64,000 bases of DNA from Rotaria sp. Silwood1. Lineage: Eukaryota > Rotifera > Eurotatoria > Philodinida > Philodinidae. The notes beneath the pieces are model-generated. The model was not told the origin of the DNA. It ran no database searches and saw nothing but the letters and a program-made list of their open reading frames with translations. This document shows positions 51,374 through 61,559 of this stretch, piece by piece (positions within the stretch are counted from its first letter, which is position 1; the number at the start of each line of letters is the position of its first letter). A program made the position numbers and the translations under genes. Where the stretch lies: contig CAJNOP010000001.1 in NCBI GenBank assembly GCA_905250075.1, forward strand, positions 214,553 through 278,552, in the 5' to 3' direction.

Positions 51374-54093
51374 GGCTTTATTATGAATGCGATATCTATT
51401 ATCTGAAACAAAAATTCAAACCATTGTGAGTCAAGTGGAATTACGTATAAATTTTGAAAGTTTATATGTTGTCGTTCAATAAACCACCTACAGCAAACGT
51501 ATAGTATACACTAAAAACTGAGAGGAAACGTACAGGAAACAAAAGAAAAAAAGAGAAAGAAAGAAAAAAAAAACAAATTTCCATAGTTGTCAATGAGTTA
51601 CCATTGTCAATGTTTAAAACGATGGTAATACCTTTTTTTTTATCTCTATGAATACAGATTATTTATCGAAAGATGGCATAAGTTACCTCTCAAGAAAAAT
51701 TACAACATTTTCTTGATCGAACAAATATTTTACTTTTCATTAACTACGAAAACAATTTTTTTTCTCTCATTTATTTGTAATTGTATTCATTTCTTTTCTT
51801 AAAAACTTATCGAAAATTTTCAATAAAACATAAAAACGAATTTGTGATGAACATGAAATTTTAGTTTATACAAAAACTGATATAAATCAAATTTATATTA
51901 CTTAAATATTCCTAATGAAACATTGCTGAACAAAATTGCTGGATAGAGTCAGTCGGATCCAAAAATTTCAGACCTGAACCAGATTCAACCGTAGTTTAAT
52001 ACTTTCAATGAAACTTTCTAATTGGCATCGGATAGTCGTCGCCTCGACGATGCAAGGTATTTTTTTCTGTTTTTTTTTGTATCCAGTGACTAGTGCACCC
52101 TGCATATTTCTCAGATGACTCGTTTGAATTATGGATAGTGTAGAGCTCATCAGGTCTGAATCCGAGAACAACTTGACGGAGCTCTATTGTCGGCACAAAA
52201 GTGAAGTGGGGTGTCAAATGATTCGAGAAATAGGAATCAGATCTACTATTTCTTTATAGAGTATTTGTGTTTATTTGAAGTTGCTTTAGATTATAGAAAT
52301 TCATTATTTCGCTTGTATGCCAATTATTCTTCTTTATACTATTATTATTGTAAGTGAACAAAATTTAAATAGTAAAATTTTTTATAAATTCTTTGCTTCT
52401 AAAAGAAAATCTGATGTATTCATCATATTCTGGTATGTCATTTTTTATCATTTCACTTTTCAGAAATCTTTGTTTAATAATGTATAAGATTTTTCACAAG
52501 AATGATTTTGTTTCCAAGTGTATAGTCTCAATTTTGCACATAGGTTTCATCACATATTTTTCACCATTGTTTGATCAAATTGTTGCAGTAGACAAAATAA
52601 ATAGAAATTGAATTTATAGAAAAATGAAAAAAGATAGCCTTTATTTGGTTGAATTAGCATTTCATGTCCTTGTTTAATTTATTCAATCGACACCAAAATT
52701 ATTCAACGAGGTTTCTTTTCAATTTTTTTTCCGTTGACTTTAGCCCTCAAAAAAAGTCAAATTATGATTCAAGTATGAAAAAATATTTCCAACAAGAATA
52801 TAATAAAATAAGAATTGTTATCAGATTCTCAATGACATAATTTCCAGAAAACCTAAACTTCAGATTTTCGAAATGGTAAATGCATACATATAATCTTGTT
52901 TAGACTACATGGAATGGTAGAATAAATAATGCTCTACAAAATCAGCCGTCTTCCAGTTCTCTATGACAAGATTTTGACGAGATACAGCAATACGATGATT
53001 GCTGATAAAGTCAAACTTTCAATCTTTTTCTGTATCTCAACAGAAAAACATCGTAGAGATCTCGAAGATATCGTATTTTATAGAGAGCTGTTTTCGCTAA
53101 TGACTCTGTGTAGTCTAAATGAAATTATATTTATACATTCTAGACTCTGACAACTTAGACTTTTGGTTTTATAAGGATTCTGTCTTGGAAAATCTGATAA
53201 TAATTTTTTTTCATTTTCTTCAATTCTTATTGGAGACAATTTTCTCTACTTGAACTTATTTTTCTAGCGCTCAAGTAAATGGAAAAGAAACAAGTCTTAT
53301 TGAATAATTTTAATATTTACTATATATATCGTGATGAATGCATAGCCATAAAAAAAAGGATTATGTTCGTATGAAATATAAATAATCTTTATCGAACTAT
53401 GAAAAACCCATTTCTTAGTCTTACAAAACTTTTATTTTAATAAGTAAGTCAATGTCAAGGAATAGTTATTCTTTCATTTTAATTGCTATGCTTTTTAAAA
53501 TAATCACAAAAAAAAGAGTAATTTTAGATATAAGTGTTTACAAATGATGATATTTTAAAATTTAGAATTTGAAGTTTTAAATAAATACTTGATCTTCTTT
53601 TTAATGGATGTTATAATCGTTGTATGATTGTCTTTAACAGCCATAAGAATGAAATTTAACAAAAACATTCATCACTATCTTTAAAACCATCTAAGGAATA
53701 CCTATATATATATAATGATTTTCTTGGCTTCAAATGAAAGATCAGAACAAATGTTTTTTTTTTAAATTAATCTTCTTTTTCTCGTTCTTTCTCTAAATCA
53801 ACAACATAAAACGGAAAATTAGTAGTATTGCTTCATTGTGCAAGCAGTACAGTGTCAATGTAGCCGTAGTGTAGTAGAGAGCATTTTTTTTAAAGTGTCG
53901 TTCACAACAATTTTCTTTTTAGTTTGTCTTTCTTTCTCATTCAATTCTTTTTTTGTTACGACGGCGTTGTCGTCGTCGTGTGTCGCTGTTAACAACACAA
54001 ACACGAAAGGCATATATTATTTTGTACGGATTACAAACAAATGGTCAACGTTTAAAATTTTGTATTTGATCATAAACGATAGTTACTGGATAT
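51374..54093. other. Divergent intergenic region
   Basis: This lies between the LOXHD1-like start (minus) and the four-exon gene (plus). The part at 51940-52220 is less AT-rich and may be a transposon remnant. Upstream exons of the LOXHD1-like gene could lie here. No other gene is recognised. Confidence 0.45.
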
Positions 54094-55351
54094 ATGAGTC
54101 AAGTTCAAATTAGACAAGTATCATTAGCCACATCAACTGATGCCCAAAGAGTTGTTGGTTCATGGGTAAGAAATCATATCTAAACACATATTTGATCGTA
54201 GTTTTTTAATTATTAATTATATTTATTGATTCCAGTTTCCATCTGGTTATTATGGGCATTTTAGAGCTAGATCACGTGCTGATTTATGCAATTATTTTCG
54301 TCAATTAGCTCGACCTACTCCACCTAAAAAATTTCTCGATCGACAAAAAGTAAAATAATTTTCTTTCGTTTATTTTTTTTTTTTTATAAAGTTTTTCCTT
54401 TAATTCTAGGCTGAAGCAACTACTCATGCATTTTCTCGACATGATAATCGTTTTAAATTTGAAAGTGACCCACTTGTTCGTGGTACACAAACGGTAAAAG
54501 AAAATAAAACAAATATATATTTATCAAATTTAATCTAATATTTAAAAATTGTTCATCTAAAGGGTTTCGGTAAACGAAAGGCTCAAACTAATATACGCGG
54601 CGAATTCGATCCATTATTTGTTAGTTGGATACCAAAAAACGTTGATCCTAAAGCATTTGTTGATGATGTTAAAATAACATCATATGCTGATGAGTATAAT
54701 CATGATGCAACTGCACCACATATACTAGCTGAAGTTCAATTAGTACAACCAATAATTAATGATAATGAAAAAGCCGCAACATTACCATCATCTCCGCCAG
54801 AAATAACTGTTTATGCAAGCACATATAGACATGGTCAACCTGATCCTGAACAATCAAAACAAATTCGTCGAGAAACATTTGAACGATTTTTAACAACACG
54901 TACACGTCTTGTAGAACAACAACGTAATCAACGTAGTACAAGTGTTGCATCATGTCTTGTATGGAATAATATACATGATGATAAGAAACCTCCTATATCA
55001 AATGATAAAATGATTAATATTGTCGTACCTATTTCATTACAACCTCGTGTTATTCCGAATAATAATAACTATAATACAACGTCTCGTCAACGTGCACAAA
55101 GTGCTGGACCTCGTCTTATGTCGACTGGATCTGATCAACCACCACTAAAAACATTTCCAAGTCATTCAATGCAAACAGTGAAAACCACAATGACAACATT
55201 AGAACGACCACATACAGCTACGACAACATCACGTGAACATTATACAGGAGGAAATTTCGGTCTTAGAGTAGCACCACCTCCGAGAGCAGCTACAGCATTT
55301 GAAAAAACTCCTACGAATAGTATGGATAGTCTTGTTTCAAAATATATGTAA
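54094..55351 (+). CDS. Conserved-looking protein of unknown function, four exons
   Basis: Exons 54094-54165, 54236-54349, 54410-54493 and 54563-55351 join in phase 0 to 352 residues, with introns of 60-70 bp. No signal peptide or membrane helix is seen. The N-terminal half is rich in aromatic and basic residues (WFPSGYYGHFRARSRADL, FSRHDNRFKFESDPL, FDPLFVSWIPKNVDP, ITSYADEYNHD). The C-terminal third is low-complexity Thr/Ser/Pro/Arg and probably disordered. The short Tyr-containing blocks recall small axonemal microtubule-associated proteins, but I cannot assign a family and this is only an impression. ATG 54094 is the first in frame with the spliced product. AATAAA at 55374 follows the stop closely. 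Confidence 0.8.
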
Positions 55352-55373
55352 AAAAAAAACGAACATATTTTTA

Positions 55374-55379
55374 AATAAA
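55374..55379 (+). terminator. Poly(A) signal AATAAA
   Basis: It lies 22 bp after the stop codon of the four-exon unknown gene; a second AATAAA follows about 9 bp later. Confidence 0.6.
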
Positions 55380-58069
55380 TCAATAAACATAAATAAGATG
55401 ACTTGTCTTTTATTTTAAAAATTCTTAATATCTGGGCTTTTTTTTTCATAGAAAATAAAAGAAATCACAAGTGATGGTTGTTGTCAATGCTTTGATTATT
55501 CGCTTTAGTGGAAGGTTAAAAAATAAACATTGTTTTTTCATTTATATGTTTACCTTTTGAAAAAAGACATTTGACAGAAAAAAAGAATTTTTCATCTATG
55601 CAAAATATGTGTTTATATCATAATTAAAACATAAACTAAATCAAATATAATGAATAATAATATATGAGCTTATAAATTAATTCAGAATAATGATACCAAA
55701 AACAAAATGTTCTTATTAATTTGTTTGTATTTTCCTTTTTTTTTCTTGTTTTTGACGTGTGCAATGTTATTATTTTTAAGTGATTCAAAAAAATGTGTGT
55801 TCGTTTACGAGAAAGAGTCAGTGATTAGATTAAATATGATTAGTGGTGCACTAATGGGATTAAAATTATTTCTTTACGTGACAAAAGTTCTCAAATTTGT
55901 ACTGATTTTATGATTCCAGAATCTTGTATTATTATGACAGCAGATAGTAAATCACTACTATCAATAATATCGAATATAATTTTTGTTGTAATTACAAAAT
56001 TATTAATAGAAATTAGTTATATACGATTTAATAATTCGAATATATGAACGTCCGAATTTTTAATCAACAAGAATGGCAAATGATGTAGATGTTTGACATT
56101 TCTTTTCAATGGTAGATATTACTGACTTGAATGTATTTTAATAGTAATTCAATAGGTAGAACAAAGTAAAATGAATGAAAATATTCTTATAAAATTCAAC
56201 AAACTTTGTGTAGTTATTATTCTAACATTTAATAGTCATTTACCTGAGTTCATGTTTGTATTCCGTAATTTTATAATATGATTTTGTGTTGTAGTAAGTA
56301 ATTGATGAAAAATGTACGGATTCTTTGATTATGTGTAAAGTTTATTTTGTTTAGAAGTTAGAAAACTGTCGATCTAAATTCTTGTTGTGGAAGCAATGAA
56401 TAGATCATGAATAATATTTATTAGTAATCGTTGGTTATTAATGAGTATCAGTTCAAAAAATTATGGATGTAGCTAATATGCTTTTGTTTGTATATTCCTA
56501 TATGTTTCTATTTTCATTGATTATATTCAATGCATTATTAACAATGAATAAACAAATAAAAAAAGTCTGAATGAATAATCATATTTGAATGAGTCATTTA
56601 TAAAGAAGTTAGGTTTTATGTGACAAGTCTATTCTCAATGTTGACGGAAAAAGACTAAAAGAAAAAATTGAAACATTAATTATTTAAAAATAATTTAACT
56701 TTGTATCTTTTTTTGAAATTTTAATGAAATGATTTTTCTCATCAAAATTTCAATTTTATTATAATAAACGTTCAAATACCATTGAAAATCTTTTATTTAG
56801 TTTTTGATATTGAACAATAACATTTGATTTCTTCTAAACAATGTAAAAGTCAAAGTACTTTAGTGCATTCATCAATATTTATACTACTATATCGACGATG
56901 AGATAGATGAATAAAGGTACTCATTTGACTCCATATTCATATCATCAACCTCGAAGTAGTTATACAAAGATTAGTACATAGACAAAAATATTTTCATTTG
57001 TAAATTGTTTTATGAAATTAAAACATGCTATCCATTAACAAAACTAAGTCATTTCATGCAAATTTGTTAATGTGAATTGAGTCAAATTCTACTTTTGTTC
57101 TATTTAATGTCCTAGACAAGTTCGATTTTTCGTACCTGGACCTAAATCGAAGCTAGTCGACCTCCGGCTGATACTTGCACAGGCATAGTAAAATTTTCAA
57201 ACTTTTATTCGATACGAAAAAGTATATTGTTTAGCTTCCTCCATAAACAGCAACAAAAAAAAACAATCTTCTCAAGTTCTATAAAAAAAAAAGTAAGTGA
57301 TTCTGGATTCACTTGGTGTCTTTCTCCTTGTAAAATTCGTTCGATTTTGTTAAGTATACGTTTGCTACTTGTTGATGAAGTTGAAATGGAAAGGATTGTT
57401 GGTGTCAAACATCAAAATTGGATATAAATAGATAAATGCCTCTTCTATCACAATAACAATTGCCGAGTATGATCTCAAACTTGGGTCCGAACTCAATCCA
57501 GGGACTTTACATCGGGATCTATGTTCCAAGTCGGAGTGGCTGCCGGATATTCAATAAAATTCAATTTCTGCCCTAGAAACTTTAAAATTTGCCCATATTC
57601 CAACTTCATTACAATATTTATACGGATATTTACTCGCTGATGCTAAACATTAATTTTCTGGAAACCAAAACGGGAATTATAATTTTTTTTAGTAAAAAAA
57701 TAAAACTTCATTCAAACTTTCGATATGCCCTTAGTTATTATAAACGTCCTTTGCTGTTCAAGTATATTGTGTGTGCGCATGAATAGTTGCATTCATCTAT
57801 GTAAATAATTATAGTAATAACCGTACTTTGAATACACTACCTGAAGAATTAAAAGTTTCTGAGAGAAAATATCTTCACAGAGACTTGTGTAACCTAAGAA
57901 TTTGATTCGATAAAATATTAGTTTTACATCACAAAAATATTTGAAAAAATAGAATTTCATATTTCAAAATATATCACAATCAAAAATTACTTGATTCAAA
58001 CACAAAAGAAAATCAATTGTCATCAAAATTAGAAAAAAAAAATCATTGATTTTTTACGAAGAAATAAAA
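55380..58069. other. Intergenic region
   Basis: Mostly AT-rich with no assignable gene. A minus-strand frame at about 57290-57410 (KRILNKIERILQGERHQVNPE) looks coding-like and might be a stray exon or gene fragment. Less AT-rich patches at 57115-57190 and 57470-57560 may be transposon debris. Confidence 0.4.
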
Positions 58070-58864
58070 TTATTGCGGCAATGGTTTCAATGGTGAACAC
58101 CAATAAACATCAGTAAAATAATTTAAATCAAATTCTTCTAAACCTTGAATTTCTTCAACATTCTCTGAAATTTTTTGAATTTGCTCAATGATTTCTTTTT
58201 GTTGTTCTGATGATATTGCTGCAATAAAGCTTATTGATAACAATCGATTTATAGCTAAATCACGTGTTACACGCTGTTTATGAGAAAATTGTTTATGTTG
58301 TAAGGAAGAAAATAAATTTTCATCATCAAAAACTTTTCTCCATTCCATTGTTTCATAACGTGGTGTTTCCTTTGATCGAAACGAATCAACATATTCCGAT
58401 ATGTTTTTTGCCCATGGCCTTTCTCGATTATCTGCTAAATTCCAAACAAGTATAAGTAAACCATCTGGTTTTAAAACTCGATTTAATTCAATAAGTGCAT
58501 GATAATTTGCAAACCAATGAAATGATTGTCCACATAGAATTATATCAATTGTATTATCTTCAAATGGTATATGTTCAGCTGTTGCATCAATTATTTTAGT
58601 AATTAAAGGAATGTTTTTAAGATTTTCCCGCATTTTTGATACTGGTTCAATAGCAATTATTTCTCGAGCATCGATCGGACCTAATAAACGTGTTAATTTT
58701 CCTGTACCAGCACCAAGATCAATAATTTTATTTGGTTTATTATGAAGTGATTTAATCAAATCAATAACTTCATTTGGATATGATGGTCGAGTTTGTTCAT
58801 AAATTGTTGCTGCTTGTTCAAAGCCTTGAGCGGCAACAATGTTTACATCATTTTTAGTCATCAT
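58070..58864 (-). CDS. SAM-dependent class I methyltransferase, intronless
   Basis: A single exon of 264 residues. Motif I is IIDLGAGTGKLTR (about residues 46-58), the classic SAM-binding loop. The acidic end of strand 2 is IIAIEPVSKM. A motif near residue 89 (DATAEHIPF) and then IDIILCGQSFHWF (about 105-117) and LNRVLKPDGLLILVWN (about 127-142) complete a methyltransferase type-11 Rossmann fold. The substrate cannot be told from the sequence; homologues occur in bacteria, fungi and animals and act on small molecules or lipids. The start at 58864 follows a second Met codon arrangement (MMTKND). It is divergent from the glycosyltransferase-like gene, 279 bp apart. The lack of introns among intron-rich neighbours could mean retroposition, intron loss or horizontal acquisition. 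Confidence 0.92.
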   Translation of the reverse strand: MMTKNDVNIVAAQGFEQAATIYEQTRPSYPNEVIDLIKSLHNKPNKIIDLGAGTGKLTRLLGPIDAREIIAIEPVSKMRENLKNIPLITKIIDATAEHIPFEDNTIDIILCGQSFHWFANYHALIELNRVLKPDGLLILVWNLADNRERPWAKNISEYVDSFRSKETPRYETMEWRKVFDDENLFSSLQHKQFSHKQRVTRDLAINRLLSISFIAAISSEQQKEIIEQIQKISENVEEIQGLEEFDLNYFTDVYWCSPLKPLPQ

Positions 58865-59143
58865 TCATTACGTGATAGTTTTCTTTCTAAATGAATAAAA
58901 TGAACAAAGCTATCATTGGACACTTGTATATTATTCTCATTTCATTCTATGCAATGTCACTAATGTTTGATTTCGATATATACACTCATATATATATTGT
59001 ATGCATCACTTTGTAACGCATCATTGAGTTTTTACGATACAAAACAGAATGAGAGAGGAAAAAAATCTGTCTTTTCTCTTGTGTTACGTCTTGTAAAGAG
59101 ATAAGTATTGTATGAAAGTAACGAACGATTAAAAACGTTGTCA

Positions 59144-60514
59144 ATGTCTATTGCACATTCAAAAGAAAAACCTAGGTTTGCAAAGGTGAATGAATCATTT
59201 ACTTTTTCTTATTTCCACTTTGAAAAACTTCTATTAATTAAATATTCTTTTGTAGTTGATTTCTTATCGATGTCTGGTAGTTTGTTTTTGCATTCTATGT
59301 ATTAGTATTGCATTACTCTGTATATTGCCATACAAATCATTACTAGCTAAAGATTCACCTAAATTTTTACGATTATTGACTTCCTCTAAAAGAACAATAA
59401 CAACAGAAGTTATTGTTGAAGAACGAGTTGAAACAACATCAAAACAATATGCATTTGTATCTTGTTCAATTCATTCAACAATTGAAGCTTATTGTTTTTA
59501 TATGCCTATGGTAACACTTGCATGGCGTCGACTAGGTTATGAAGTAATTGTTATATTAGTTGGTGATTTTATTAATTTAAATAACACAAAACCTGATGAT
59601 ATTCAACTTGTTATAAAGTATGTTCATGCATTTGGTGGTAAAACATTAGAATTTCAATCTCCACAAGATTATGCTATGAAAATCTCACAAACTATACGTT
59701 TATTTATTGGATTTTTACCATTAAATTTTGTTAATGATGATGATTATTTTATAATAACTGATTCAGATCTATTACCATTACATCGTGAACAATATATGTT
59801 AGAAAAAGGTTATCCAGATGGTTTTATTGTTAACCGTTATTGTTGTGGATTTTTTTTTCGACGAAATCGTTCATATCATATGATACCAATGGGTCATTTA
59901 TATATGAAAAGATATTTATGGCGTGAAATTATTCTTCAATCAATTATACAAAAAGAATTAATTACTATTAGTCAAAATTTTTATCAATATACAAATGGAT
60001 CTCATGAATATGAAATAATAAAAAGATATAAAAAAAAAAGATTTGATTCATTATTATTAACCAAAGATAAAATAATAACATATGATATAATGTCACTTTA
60101 TTTACGGCAAGAATTTCGTCAAACATATGATGAAAGAACAGTAAAAGGTGGTACCGGATGGGATATGGATCAAGTATTAATAACAATGCTTTTATTTGAT
60201 TATCTAAATTCGACAACAGATGGACAAAAATTAAAAATTCATGAACGAGGATTACTAGTATGTCAAAAATTCATTAATGTATAAATTTTTTTATTTTTTT
60301 TTCTTAGGGACGTCTTGATCGATCAGTACCATTTTTACAATGGTCTACAAGATCTAATTTTTCGGAGTTTGGTGATGCACATATAACGCATAATATATTC
60401 GAAAAAAAGTTTTGGTATACACATCTACGTTTATTTAAATCATTGTTTAATGAAACTTGTGTTAAGCTTTTGAATGAGTATTATAAAAGTTATCTTCTTT
60501 TACGACTGATCTAA
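59144..60514 (+). CDS. Type II membrane protein, glycosyltransferase-like (GT-A)
   Basis: Exons 59144-59185, 59256-60257 and 60308-60514 join in phase 0 to 416 residues. The start is ATG 59144: the long exon begins at TTG right after a TTTTGTAG acceptor, so it needs this short first exon. A 14-residue basic cytoplasmic tail (HSKEKPRFAK) is followed by a single hydrophobic anchor (about residues 19-37, CLVVCFCILCISIALLCIL), the plan of Golgi glycosyltransferases. The lumenal part has a DxD-type motif in IITDSDLLPL (expected metal/nucleotide-sugar site) and a GGTGWDMDQVLI block. Donor sugar and acceptor are unknown. Introns are 70 and 50 bp. It shares a short divergent region with the methyltransferase. 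Confidence 0.82.
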
Positions 60515-60982
60515 ATATTTGAAAAAAAACAAATGCAAGACGATCAATACGCCAAGAACAAAACAAGATTAGAGTTAATATTGAACTTCATGTTTTGTTT
60601 TGTTGAATTAGATTATTATAAATTTTTCGTCTATAAAAAAAAAAGAATATTACATTCATTCTTTAGATGCTCTCTTGATTAATTTAATGAACCTTAGTAG
60701 TGTAAAAAATTTATCCTCGATCTGGTCCCTTTCCTTTTAGCTGCATCCACTATCTAGAAATTGGAAATTCCATAGCAATTCAAATGAAATTCATGACAAT
60801 CTACAACTAGAGTGGTTTGAAACATTGTCGCACCCTTCCACATTATGAAGCTACAAAGACTGGCATATATAACCGCAATGTGGATGCACAAAAACTTAAA
60901 TTCCACTTGATTTCTAATTTCTGGTCGGTTAATATATGTTCATGGAAGTGCTTATTATTAACCTCGATATTTAACTACAAGT
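60515..60982. other. Intergenic DNA
   Basis: Downstream of the glycosyltransferase-like gene and before the MITE. No feature beyond short unassignable frames. Confidence 0.4.
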
Positions 60983-60990
60983 GCATTACT

Positions 60991-61191
60991 CAGGGCTGTC
61001 GCGACCGGGGGGGACGGGGGTGACCTCCCCAATCTTCGGAAATTTTGTTTTTTTTGCCGGATGGTTTTTAAAAATTCTTATTAAATTTCCAACATTTTTT
61101 TCAAAATGCCGATAATTTATAGAAGTTTTTGACAAATATTCGAAAAATTTTTCGACCCCCCCTCAATCTTTAACCCCTCGCGACAGCCCTG
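60991..61191. mobile_element. hAT-type MITE, 201 bp
   Basis: Perfect terminal inverted repeats CAGGGCTGTCGCGA / TCGCGACAGCCCTG, flanked by an exact 8-bp duplication GCATTACT (60983-60990 and 61192-61199). G-rich sequence follows the left end and C-rich sequence precedes the right end, echoing the larger element at 5155-7109. It has no coding capacity. The perfect duplication indicates a fairly recent insertion. Confidence 0.95.
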
Positions 61192-61464
61192 GCATTACTA
61201 TGTTTAGTTGTGAATTGCATGTTACGTATTGTTCGCTTTTCGTGTTCAATATGTGTATTTTAGCAATGATCGTTGACACAATTATTACTTCTTTCGCCGA
61301 TTGCAACTTTATCGGTTGTGTGTTTCTACAATCTCAATATCGTTGAATAAATTTCTCAGCGAAAAAAATTCAGATCAAATATGATCCATTCTATACATAA
61401 CCTTTTATTAAGATTATTTAGTTTATTATCAAACTGATTGATTCCCATCTGATTTGATAACCAA

Positions 61465-61555
61465 GGTGTGAATGTGGGTATGAAAGTATGTGTACGAGTG
61501 AGTTTGGATATAGGTATTTCCCTCATCACACTGACTCCCACACTTATATCCGATT
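61465..61555. repeat. GT-rich hairpin, copy 6 (weak)
   Basis: GGTGTGAATGTGGGTATG on the left faces a right half with CACACTGACTCCCACACTT. Pairing is poorer than in the other copies. Confidence 0.45.
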
Positions 61556-61559
61556 GGGT

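Noticed and set aside
51968-52217. Minus-strand frames as upstream exons of the LOXHD1-like gene
   Set aside because: No PLAT similarity and no donor/acceptor pair linking them in phase to the exon at 51402; the region looks more like transposon debris.
55707-55913. 68-codon hydrophobic open frame as a small membrane protein
   Set aside because: Composition is what T-rich DNA gives by chance; no homologue or splice context recognised.
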